From positions 1 to 54,958 of the forward strand of contig CALCNV010000070.1 of assembly GCA_937897645.1 (NCBI GenBank): a stretch of 54,958 nt of DNA, written 5' to 3'. Source of the stretch: an uncultured Lysobacteraceae bacterium. Lineage in GTDB: Bacteria > Pseudomonadota > Gammaproteobacteria > Xanthomonadales > Xanthomonadaceae. The position numbers and the translations under genes are program-made. The first letter of the stretch is position 1. Each line of letters opens with the position of its first letter. Positions 38,953 through 47,059 of this stretch are shown here, in pieces. The notes beneath the pieces are model-generated. The model searched no databases, was not told the origin of the DNA, and saw only the letters and a list, made by a program, of their open reading frames with translations.

Positions 38953-40812
38953 ATGGCGCGGCGTTTGTCCACCAATCGAAGCAGCTTGAACAATCGGTTT
39001 GACCGCTCCCTGCGTGCGCAGGCCGAGCCGACGCCGGAACTGCCACGCGTAGCCCCCGGCAACCAGGCGCGACATCTCGCTGCCGCCAAGGCGCGCCACA
39101 CAGAACTCTATGGCTTCCGCGGCCAGCAAGTGCCGCTGGCCGACAAGACCTTTGCCGCCGATCCGGCACCCGTCGTGGAATCAACGGGCCGCGTCACCTC
39201 CAGCCTGTCCAATCCCAGGCTGATGACGCTGGCCAAACCCTCGTTCGCGGTGCGCGTGCTCAACAACCTGAGCTATGGCGTGACGCCGACGTCGCTTGCC
39301 GAATTCAACGCACTGGGCAGCACGGATTCACAGCGCCTGGCCAACTACGTGGATTGGCAACTGGACTGGACCAATATCAGCGACACGGCCCTGGACCAGC
39401 GCCTGGCCGCCGCCGGCTACACCACCTTGAACAAGACGCTGGAGCAGCTGTGGAACGACCACATCAAGGTCGACCCGATCTACGACATCCGCATGCGCCC
39501 CGCATGGGAAGTGCAGCGCGCCTCGTTTGTACGCGCCACCCACTCCAAGCGCCAATTGCGCGAAGTGCTGGTCAATTTCTGGCACGCCCACTTCAACGTG
39601 ATGGGCACTGATTTCAGCGCTGGTCCCGTATTCGTGCACTACGACCGCGACGTGATCCGGGCCAATGCCACCGGCAACTTCCGCACCATGCTTGAGGCCG
39701 TGGCCAAGAGCACCTCGATGCTCTATTACCTGGACAACCTCAACAATTCGCGCTCCGGTCCCAACGAGAATTTCGCGCGCGAGCTGCTGGAGCTGCATAC
39801 CTTCGGTGCGGAAAACTACCTGGGCTTCATGGATCCGTTCGCCGTTCCGCCCTGCCCGGAAGACCCCAGCTACCCCATCGGCTACACCGACATCGACGTA
39901 TACGAAACTTCGGCCGCCTTCACCGGTTGGTCGGCCAAGACCGGACACTGGCAGTTCCCGACCGAGAACGACGGCACCTTCAGCTACCACCAGTCCTGGC
40001 ACGATGCCGGCCCGAAGTTCCTGCTCGGCATGCTGATCTATCCAGAGCAACCTGCGTTGAAGGACGGGCAGGACGTGCTGGACCGCCTGGCCAGCCATCC
40101 GCGCGTGGCCAAGTTCATCTGCAAGAAACTCATCCGCCGCTTCGTCAACGACACGCCAAGCCAGAAACTGATCGACAGCGCCGCGCTGGTCTTTCGCGCC
40201 AACTGGCAGAACCCGAAGCAGATCGAGATCACCCTGCGCCACATCCTCAACTCGGATGACATGTTCAACAGCTGGGGCCAGAAGAACCGGCGCCCGTTCG
40301 AAGCCACCGTCGCCGCGATGCGCGCACTGGGGCAGGACTGGACCGTGCGCCTGGACCACGACAAGAGCAACGAACTGATGTGGCGCGTCGGCCCCACCGG
40401 GCATACGCCCTACACCTGGCCCGCGCCCAATGGGTATCCCGACTCGGCCGCGGCATGGTCCGGCTCCAACTCGTTCGCGATGACATGGAAGTTGCTCAAT
40501 TGGCTGACCGAAGCCAGTGATGCGAGCGCGCCACTGAGTCCGATCCTGGCCACTACGCGCACTGGCGTGGCCCAGTGGACGGCGAACAACCTGGTGGATT
40601 TCTGGTCGACGCGGCTGTTGGGCTACGCGATTGCTCCCGCGCGCAGGCAAACCCTGGTGAACTTCATGGCCCAGAACGGCGATCCGGCGACCTACGTGAT
40701 CACCGACACCGATACCTGGCAGGCCAGCGATTTGAAGCGGCATTACAACCAGCAACGGCTGCGCAGCATGGTGTCGCTGATCCTGCTTTCCCCCGAATTC
40801 CTGAGCCGCTGA
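38953..40812 (+). CDS. DUF1800-domain protein
   Basis: 619 aa from the ATG at 38953, which follows GGGGAAT; the open frame begins at a TTG nine codons earlier. DUF1800 hallmarks include LVNFWHAHFNV, GPNENFARELLELHTFGA, FTGWSAKTGHW and FICKKLIRRFVNDTP. No Sec or Tat signal is visible, unlike many relatives. It lies 10 bp before a DUF1501 gene, a pairing seen widely in bacteria. Function is unproved; a surface or periplasmic role is suspected because of the Tat-exported partner. Confidence 0.9.
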   Translation: MARRLSTNRSSLNNRFDRSLRAQAEPTPELPRVAPGNQARHLAAAKARHTELYGFRGQQVPLADKTFAADPAPVVESTGRVTSSLSNPRLMTLAKPSFAVRVLNNLSYGVTPTSLAEFNALGSTDSQRLANYVDWQLDWTNISDTALDQRLAAAGYTTLNKTLEQLWNDHIKVDPIYDIRMRPAWEVQRASFVRATHSKRQLREVLVNFWHAHFNVMGTDFSAGPVFVHYDRDVIRANATGNFRTMLEAVAKSTSMLYYLDNLNNSRSGPNENFARELLELHTFGAENYLGFMDPFAVPPCPEDPSYPIGYTDIDVYETSAAFTGWSAKTGHWQFPTENDGTFSYHQSWHDAGPKFLLGMLIYPEQPALKDGQDVLDRLASHPRVAKFICKKLIRRFVNDTPSQKLIDSAALVFRANWQNPKQIEITLRHILNSDDMFNSWGQKNRRPFEATVAAMRALGQDWTVRLDHDKSNELMWRVGPTGHTPYTWPAPNGYPDSAAAWSGSNSFAMTWKLLNWLTEASDASAPLSPILATTRTGVAQWTANNLVDFWSTRLLGYAIAPARRQTLVNFMAQNGDPATYVITDTDTWQASDLKRHYNQQRLRSMVSLILLSPEFLSR

Positions 40813-40822
40813 GGACGACACC

Positions 40823-42307
40823 ATGAGCGACTACACCCTCACACGACGGGAATTCGTCAAAGGCTGCTGCAGTGCCGCCGTGGTCGGCACGGCGGGCACC
40901 AGCCTGATGTTCGCCGACGACGCGACTGCGGCTGCCAACACCTACGACACCGTCGTGCACCTGTTCCTGCGCGGCGGCATGGATGGCCTCAACCTGGTGG
41001 TGCCCATCGACGGCGTCGATCGCACCTTCTACGAAGAAGCACGCCCCAGCCTGAAGATCGAAGCCACCGGCACCTACGGTGCATTGCCGCTGACCCTGGC
41101 CGCAGGCACCGGCACCGGTTTCGGCCTGCATCCTTCCGCGACGGGATTACGCGACATCTGGAACGACGGCAAGCTGGCCATCGTGCATGCCTGCGGCATG
41201 GCCACCACCGTGACGCGCAGTCATTTCGACGCACAGCTCTACATCGATCTTGGAACGCCAGGAAAATACGGTTCGGCAACCGGGTGGATGACACGCGCCT
41301 GGCAAACCAGGCCGGGCAATACGCCGTTGGCAACCCTGCCGGCACTGGGTATTTCCGGCACGCAACCTGCTGGACTGCTGGGCGCCACCGATGCGTTGAC
41401 CATGAGCAATGCCAGTGACTTCTCGCTCAATGCCGGCGCCTATGCGTGGCAGAAAGTGCGTACCGATTCACCCGCTGGATTCAAGGGCCTCAACGAAACC
41501 CTTGTCGACCTGTGGGCGGGCCAGACCGGCATCGAACTCAACGGCGCACGCGCGGATGCGGCACTGAAGACCATCGGCCAGCAATCCTTCGCCGCGCTTC
41601 CCGCCACCTGGCCGACCGGCAGCTTCGCCGAGCAGTTGTGGACCATTGCGCAGAGCATCCGCTTCAACCTGGGACTGCGTTTCGCCACCCTGGACCTCGG
41701 CGGCTGGGACACGCACGAAGGCCAAGGCACGGCAGGCAGCGGCTACAACTATTACCAGAACAAGATTGCCGAACTCTCTGCCGCACTGTCTGCGTTCTAT
41801 GCCGAACTCAACGGCACCGGGCAGATGTCGCGGGTGACGGTGATCGTGCAGTCGGAGTTTGGCCGTCGCGTGCGCGCCAATGCCAACGGCGGCACCGACC
41901 ACGGCTATGGCAATCCGCTGCTGGTGCTGGGCGGTGCGGTGAATGGACGCCGCTTCTACGGCACGTGGCCTGGCCTGAATCCGGAAATCCTCTCGCCCAC
42001 CTTTGGCGATGTACCGGTCACGACGGATTACCGACGCGTGTTCTCCGAAATCATGATCCGGCGCATGGCCAATCCCAGCCTCGGCACGATCTTTCCCGGA
42101 TACACCGGCTATTCGCCGCTGGGCATAGTGCAAGGCACAGACCTGGCGCCGCAGATGGCCGCCGCGGTTGCGATGGGTGCCAAGTCCATGGCGGTTGGCC
42201 CCAGCTCGCCCCTGCCGCAAAGCTTTGCCAATGACACACAGGTGGAAACGCCCGAGTGGCAATTGCGTGGCCCAGTGGATCGCATGCTGGTCCGCCGCGA
42301 GCGTTGA
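40823..42307 (+). CDS. DUF1501-domain protein, Tat-exported
   Basis: 494 aa. The N-terminus has a perfect twin-arginine motif, TRREFVK (residues 7-13), followed by a hydrophobic stretch and a cleavage site near DATA. The body matches the DUF1501 family, related to sulfatase/alkaline phosphatase folds: LFLRGGMDGLNLVVP, RSHFDAQ, LGGWDTHEGQ and SEFGRRVRANANGGTDHGYG. Conserved Asp/His suggest metal binding. It is encoded with the DUF1800 protein and probably folds in the cytoplasm before export. Confidence 0.9.
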   Translation: MSDYTLTRREFVKGCCSAAVVGTAGTSLMFADDATAAANTYDTVVHLFLRGGMDGLNLVVPIDGVDRTFYEEARPSLKIEATGTYGALPLTLAAGTGTGFGLHPSATGLRDIWNDGKLAIVHACGMATTVTRSHFDAQLYIDLGTPGKYGSATGWMTRAWQTRPGNTPLATLPALGISGTQPAGLLGATDALTMSNASDFSLNAGAYAWQKVRTDSPAGFKGLNETLVDLWAGQTGIELNGARADAALKTIGQQSFAALPATWPTGSFAEQLWTIAQSIRFNLGLRFATLDLGGWDTHEGQGTAGSGYNYYQNKIAELSAALSAFYAELNGTGQMSRVTVIVQSEFGRRVRANANGGTDHGYGNPLLVLGGAVNGRRFYGTWPGLNPEILSPTFGDVPVTTDYRRVFSEIMIRRMANPSLGTIFPGYTGYSPLGIVQGTDLAPQMAAAVAMGAKSMAVGPSSPLPQSFANDTQVETPEWQLRGPVDRMLVRRER

Positions 42308-42354
42308 TCGTTGCATGACACGCATCGTGGCCGCATACGTGCCACGATGCAGGC

Positions 42355-43593
42355 ATGGGCACACGCAAGCACGCGCCACCTGAAACACCCTCACGCAACG
42401 CAAACGACCTGCGTGGCCTAGGACGACTGGCGATCGACGGCGTCAGCGGGGTCACCGACCTGGTCGAAGCCATGCACGCGGCCATCACCCATTTGCCATC
42501 CGCCATCGGCCGGCCTGCACCTGCCGGTACCACCGGCCTGACAGGATTCATTTACCAGAGCGTGCGCACGGTGACTGGCTGGGTGGGCGATGGCATCGAC
42601 GCATCGCTTGCCGGTCTGGCGCCACTGTTGGGCAGTGGCGAACCTGGCCCGCAGCGTGAAGCCACCCTGGCGGCGATGAATGGCGTGCTCGGCGACCACC
42701 TGGAAGCCAGCCACAACACACTCGCCATCACCATGCGCTTGCGCGTTGGTGGACACGCCTTGGAACTGGATCGCAGATCTCTGGCCGCGCGCTTTCCGGA
42801 TGCCCACAATAAATTGTTGGTGCTGGTGCATGGCCTGTGCATGGACGACCTGCAATGGAACTACGCAGGCCACGACCACGGCGAGGCCTTGGCGCGCGAG
42901 CTCGGTTACACCGCGCTGTACCTGCACTACAACAGTGGCCGGCATATCTCGACCAATGGCAGCGATTTTTCTTCCCTGCTCGATCAACTGGCCAAGGCGT
43001 GGCCCGTGCCAATTGAGGAAATCACCGTGCTCGGCCACAGCATGGGCGGACTGGTAACGCGCAGTGCGTTGGAGGATGGTTTCAGTAAACGTCGCGCCTG
43101 GTCGAAAATTCCGACCAGGACGGTCTTCATGGGTACGCCACACCACGGCGCACCATTGGAACGCGCGGGCAGCTGGGCCGACATGCTGATCGGCATCAGC
43201 CCGTACAGCGCTCCTTTCGTGCGCCTGGGACAGGTGCGCAGCGCCGGCATCCAGGACCTGCGCCACGGCAACCTGCGTGACGCGGATTGGCAGGACCGCG
43301 ACGGCGATGGGCGCGCGGATCCACGTTCGCCACTGCCCTTGCCGCGGAAAGTCACTGCCTATGCCATCGCAGTGTCCACGCAAGCCAAGCGCGAGGACGA
43401 TGATGAGTCACGCAGCAGCGGCGACGGACTGGTGCCGATCGAGAGCGCACTGGGGCGACATCCGGACCGTGCTTTCGACCTGTGTATACCGAAGGCAAGG
43501 CAGTGGGTCGGTTACGGCATCAATCATCTGGAGTTGTTGGGCAGCGATGCGGTGTACCAACAACTGAAGCGCTGGCTACGCAAGCCCATGTAG
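42355..43593 (+). CDS. Alpha/beta hydrolase (lipase/PGAP1-like)
   Basis: 412 aa with no signal peptide. A helical N-terminal region (1-120) precedes a lipase core: VLVHGLCMDDLQWNY (oxyanion loop), the nucleophile S229 in GHSMGG, GTPHHGAPLER, and the conserved region around GDGLVPIESALG, with H near GINHLELL. A DRDGDGRADP motif may bind calcium. Relatives act on lipids or esters; the substrate is not known. It begins 47 bp after the DUF1501 gene and may be in the same transcript. Confidence 0.83.
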   Translation: MGTRKHAPPETPSRNANDLRGLGRLAIDGVSGVTDLVEAMHAAITHLPSAIGRPAPAGTTGLTGFIYQSVRTVTGWVGDGIDASLAGLAPLLGSGEPGPQREATLAAMNGVLGDHLEASHNTLAITMRLRVGGHALELDRRSLAARFPDAHNKLLVLVHGLCMDDLQWNYAGHDHGEALARELGYTALYLHYNSGRHISTNGSDFSSLLDQLAKAWPVPIEEITVLGHSMGGLVTRSALEDGFSKRRAWSKIPTRTVFMGTPHHGAPLERAGSWADMLIGISPYSAPFVRLGQVRSAGIQDLRHGNLRDADWQDRDGDGRADPRSPLPLPRKVTAYAIAVSTQAKREDDDESRSSGDGLVPIESALGRHPDRAFDLCIPKARQWVGYGINHLELLGSDAVYQQLKRWLRKPM

Positions 43594-43615
43594 AAACACC
43601 CTTGGGCGCGATGCC

Positions 43616-43999
43616 CTACTCGCGCTTCAGCAATGACTTGAGATCGGCGAATGGATTGCTGGTGGCGGCCACGTGCTTGTCTTCAGCATCCATGGCGCTG
43701 ACCCCGGTGTAATCGGTGTAACGCGAATGTTCGTTGTCGTGGCAGTACACGCACAACAATTCCCAGTTGCTGCCATCGGGCGGGTTGAAGGCGTGGTCAT
43801 GGTTGCGGTGGTGCACGGTCAGTTCCGACAGGTTGGCGCGGGTGAATTCGCGTGCGCAGCGCCCGCAGATCCACGGATACATCTTCAGTGCGCGCTCGCG
43901 GTAGCCCTTGTCGCGCTGCTCCGCATCTCGCCGGGCCTGCGCCACGATGCAGTCCAGGGCCAGACTGCTTGCGGTGGTTTTATCGCTGCACATCGGCAT
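43616..43999 (-). CDS. HNH nuclease, YajD type
   Basis: 127 aa. Zinc-binding CGRCAREF and the HNH core LTVHHRNHDH through NWELLCVYCHDNEHSR are clear, which matches the YajD family. Its cellular role is unknown; small HNH proteins of this type are chromosomal and not tied to phage. The start at 43999 is used; ATG 43993 is possible. It is convergent with the hydrolase gene. Confidence 0.85.
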   Translation of the reverse strand: MPMCSDKTTASSLALDCIVAQARRDAEQRDKGYRERALKMYPWICGRCAREFTRANLSELTVHHRNHDHAFNPPDGSNWELLCVYCHDNEHSRYTDYTGVSAMDAEDKHVAATSNPFADLKSLLKRE

Positions 44000-44105
44000 G
44001 CCTCTCCAGAATCAATGCACCCACCTTATCGCAGAATCCAGCATGGCCACACGACAACAGGTAGTCACCGGAATCGTGCCCAGCTCCCGCTGGAATACAG
44101 CCTGG

Positions 44106-44882
44106 TCAGTTGCACCCGTCCTTCATGCCCGATGTATCCGCTTGCCTTTGCAGTAACTCGGTTTGATTGCCAGCTTCGTAGGCAGCATCGATCAGGATTT
44201 CTTCCACGGCATCCTGCTGGATGCGCAGGATGCCGATCTGGGTGAACATCAGGGCTTGCTTGTCCGGCAAGGTACTGAAGTGATGTTTGCCCTTGTCCTT
44301 GCCATCGAACCACACCTGCACGGCGCCATCGCTTGCTTCGCTTGACCAGTGGATGTGCATGGCCACGTCATGCCACACCCCCGGGGCCGCTCCGGTGGGC
44401 AACACCCACAAGGGTGCCGTGGCCGCGGATTCCTGGAAGCCCAGTTCCGTGCCGCTGATGTTGAAACGGAATGCCTGTTTCCAGGTCTTGTCTGATTCCC
44501 AATAAGCAAATTCATGCTTGCTGGGGGTGAACGCCTTGGGCAGATAGAAACTGAACCCGAAGAATGTGTCCTTGCCTTCCGCGGTGTCGCCCATGGGGCC
44601 GCGATGATGAAACTCGCTGCGATTGAGTTGTGGATTGCCATGCCAAAGGAATTCCGCCGCTCCGGTGAGGGTGACTTTGCCAGCAAATTTTCCTTCGCGA
44701 GTGCAGCCGGAAACCACGGACAGGCCCGCCGGATTGAGTGTCGAATGCCATTGACTGCTGTCGCCACTCTCGAAGTCGCCACGCCATCGATCACTGGCGA
44801 TGACTTGGGCTGGCGTTGTCGCCAACACAGCCGCCATGCACGGCAGGAGAATCAAAAGAGTTCGCTGCGTCGTGGTGCGCAC
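44106..44882 (-). CDS. Secreted polysaccharide-lyase-like protein
   Basis: 258 aa with a Sec signal peptide (LLILLPCMAAVLATTPAQVIA). The jelly-roll fold of the polysaccharide-lyase superfamily (PF14099-like) is suggested by WRGDFESGDSSQW, LNRSEFHHRGPMGDTAEGKD, FGFSFYLPKAF and WHDVAMHIHWS. Such proteins cleave uronic-acid polymers such as alginate or glucuronan. The specific polymer is unknown and some relatives are non-catalytic. It is monocistronic. Confidence 0.7.
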   Translation of the reverse strand: MRTTTQRTLLILLPCMAAVLATTPAQVIASDRWRGDFESGDSSQWHSTLNPAGLSVVSGCTREGKFAGKVTLTGAAEFLWHGNPQLNRSEFHHRGPMGDTAEGKDTFFGFSFYLPKAFTPSKHEFAYWESDKTWKQAFRFNISGTELGFQESAATAPLWVLPTGAAPGVWHDVAMHIHWSSEASDGAVQVWFDGKDKGKHHFSTLPDKQALMFTQIGILRIQQDAVEEILIDAAYEAGNQTELLQRQADTSGMKDGCN

Positions 44883-45025
44883 GTCAGGTCCTTCAGGCAG
44901 GTTTGCGGCGTCGCGTCAGCTTACCCGTTACGCAAGCCACGGCGCCGGAGCCAGAGCCTCCAATTTCCCTGCGACAACAACCCGCCTTATGCTGTTCCAT
45001 CACCATGAATTGATCGGAGCCTGCC

Positions 45026-46702
45026 ATGTTGCTGCGTCCCCTTTGCCTGGCCATCGCCGCCACCCTCGCGCTGGGGTTGGGCGCCTGCAAACAGAACCAG
45101 GAAACCACCACCCCCACGGCCAGCCCGGCCAGCGCCAGCGAACCGGCAAGCGCCATCGCGGCCAAGGTCGCCAGCTATGCCGAAGTGCCGCTGACCGCCG
45201 ATCTCTCGCACCTCGGCGAAGGCGACCGCAAGGCCATCGACCTGTTGCTGCAGGCGGGCGCGATCATCGACGACCTGTTCTGGAAGCAGGTCTGGGGCGA
45301 CAAACAGGCCTTGCTGGCAGGCATCACCGATCCCGCCACGCGCCGCTTCGTCGAGATCAACTACGGCCCGTGGGATCGCCTGGATAACGACGCGCCGTTC
45401 GTTCCCGGTATTGGCCCGCGGCCACCTGGCGCGCGCTTTTACCCCGAAGACATGACCAAGGAAGAATTCGCAGCCGCCGACCTGCCGGGCAAGGACAGCC
45501 TGTACACGCTGATCCAGCGCGACCAAGCGGGCAAGCTGGTGGTGGTGCCCTACCACGAGGCCTACAAGGCCGAACTTGGACAAGTGGCCGCGCTGCTGCG
45601 CCAGGCCGCCGAGGTCGCTTCCGATCCCGGTTTCCGCAAGTATCTGTCGCTGCGCGCCGACGCGTTGCTCAGCGGTGACTACCAACCCAGCGACATGGCG
45701 TGGATGGACATGAAAGACAGCCCCATCGACGTGGTGATCGGGCCGATCGAAAGCTACCAGGACGCGCTGTACGGCACCAAGGCCGCGTTCGAGACCTTCG
45801 TGCTGGTCAAGGACATCGAATGGAGCAAGCGCCTGGCCCGCTTCGCCCAGCACCTGCCTGCACTGCAGCGCGGCCTACCGGTCGCTGATGCCTACAAGGC
45901 CGAGATGCCTGGCACCGACGCCGACCTCAATGCCTACTTCGCCCTGTACTACGGCGGCGACGCGAATTCCGGCGCCAAGACCATCGCCATCAACCTGCCG
46001 AATGACGAAGAAGTGCAGTTGGCCAAGGGTTCACGCCGCCTGCAACTCGAGAACACCATGCGCGCCAAGTTCGACGCCATCCTGGTGCCGATTGCCGATG
46101 AACTGATCGTCGAAGACCAGCGCCAGCACATCACCTTCGACGCATTCTTCGAGAACGTCATGTTCCATGAAGTGGCGCATGGCCTGGGCATCAAGAACAC
46201 GCTGGACGGCAAGGGCACGGTGCGTGAAGCACTCACCGACCTGGCCAGCAGCTACGAGGAAGGCAAGGCCGACATCCTGGGTCTGTACATGATCGGCAAG
46301 CTGGGCGAGATGGGTGAACTGGACGCGGCCAAGCGTCGCGACAACTACGTCACCTTCCTCGCAGGCATCTTCCGCTCGGTGCGTTTCGGCGCCAGCAGCG
46401 CGCACGGCAAAGCCAACATGCTGGCCTTCAACTACCTGCAGAACGAAGGCGCTTTCAGCCGCGACGAAGCCACCGGTCGTTACCGCGTTGATTTTGATCG
46501 CATGGAAAAGGCGGTGAATTCACTCTCGGCGCGGATCCTGACCCTGCAGGGCGACGGCGATTACGCCGCAGCAAAAAAGCTGCAGGATGAACTCGGCCAG
46601 ACCGGCGCTGCACTGCAGGTCGATCTGGATCGATTGCAAGCCCGCTCCATCCCGGTGGATATCGTGCTGAAGCAAGGACCGGAAGTGTTGGCATCGAAAT
46701 AG
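45026..46702 (+). CDS. M49-like metallopeptidase lipoprotein (dipeptidyl-peptidase III-like)
   Basis: 558 aa with lipobox LGAC (residue 21), so it is anchored outside the cytoplasm. The zinc site is HEVAHG (H381, E382, H385) with EEGKAD (E411/E412) 27 residues later, the arrangement of dipeptidyl-peptidase III. Upstream is the usual NLPNDEEVQLAKGSRRLQLEN region. The HExxH spacing is the short form, not the classical HExxxH of eukaryotic DPP III. It likely cleaves dipeptides from peptide N-termini outside the cell. A strong terminator follows. Confidence 0.83.
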   Translation: MLLRPLCLAIAATLALGLGACKQNQETTTPTASPASASEPASAIAAKVASYAEVPLTADLSHLGEGDRKAIDLLLQAGAIIDDLFWKQVWGDKQALLAGITDPATRRFVEINYGPWDRLDNDAPFVPGIGPRPPGARFYPEDMTKEEFAAADLPGKDSLYTLIQRDQAGKLVVVPYHEAYKAELGQVAALLRQAAEVASDPGFRKYLSLRADALLSGDYQPSDMAWMDMKDSPIDVVIGPIESYQDALYGTKAAFETFVLVKDIEWSKRLARFAQHLPALQRGLPVADAYKAEMPGTDADLNAYFALYYGGDANSGAKTIAINLPNDEEVQLAKGSRRLQLENTMRAKFDAILVPIADELIVEDQRQHITFDAFFENVMFHEVAHGLGIKNTLDGKGTVREALTDLASSYEEGKADILGLYMIGKLGEMGELDAAKRRDNYVTFLAGIFRSVRFGASSAHGKANMLAFNYLQNEGAFSRDEATGRYRVDFDRMEKAVNSLSARILTLQGDGDYAAAKKLQDELGQTGAALQVDLDRLQARSIPVDIVLKQGPEVLASK

Positions 46703-46733
46703 GTCGCCCATGAGGGGCTAGTGGATTGCGACT

Positions 46734-46785
46734 GTGGGAGGGGCTTCAACCCCGACGCTCTACGCGGAAAAGCCGCTGGGGCTGA
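46734..46785. repeat. TGTGGGAGGGGCTTC repeat, degenerate (copy 3)
   Basis: The left arm (TGTGGGAGGGGCTTCAACCC) is nearly intact, but the right arm has decayed (GGGGCTGAGCGCC). Such decay of one arm indicates an older copy. Confidence 0.8.
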
Positions 46786-46807
46786 GCGCCAACCACTACC
46801 CAACCAG

Positions 46808-46838
46808 AAAAAGCGGGCAGAAAAGCCCGCTTTTTTTG
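46808..46838 (+). terminator. Rho-independent terminator of the M49-like gene
   Basis: AAAAAGCGGGC-AGAAAA-GCCCGCTTTTTTT: GC stem with A-rich left and T-rich right flanks, 106 bp after the stop. Confidence 0.88.
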
Positions 46839-46914
46839 CTGAGGTTTCCCATTGACCCGAACCGGCACACTGACCCTGCTTATTGCAGTCATCCGCAAGC
46901 GACTGGATTTCTGC

Positions 46915-46979
46915 TGTGGGAGGGGCTTCAGCCCCGACGCTCTACTCCTTCGCCCGTCGGGGCTGAAGCCCCTCCCACA
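46915..46979. repeat. TGTGGGAGGGGCTTCAGCCCC palindromic repeat (copy 4)
   Basis: A complete copy mirrored by GGGGCTGAAGCCCCTCCCACA, with loop TCTACTCCTTCGCC, between the two terminators. Confidence 0.92.
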
Positions 46980-47006
46980 GGAATGCGGCCCAAAAGATTT
47001 GCGCAC

Positions 47007-47037
47007 AAAAAAAGCGGGCCGAAGCCCGCTTTTCTTA
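47007..47037 (-). terminator. Rho-independent terminator of pnp
   Basis: On the minus strand: AGAAAAGCGGGC-TTCG-GCCCGCTTTTTTT. It has a UUCG tetraloop and a U-tract, 23 bp past the pnp stop codon. Confidence 0.9.
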
Positions 47038-47059
47038 TTTTCAGCAATGAAGCAACGGC

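Larger units (their letters stand above)
46703..47059. other. Intergenic region with repeats and two terminators
   Basis: 357 bp between the peptidase and pnp genes. It contains a degenerate and an intact GGGCTTCAGCCCC repeat and two terminator hairpins with nearly the same stem (GCGGGC/GCCCGC). No gene is supported; the open frames here translate the repeats. Confidence 0.85.
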
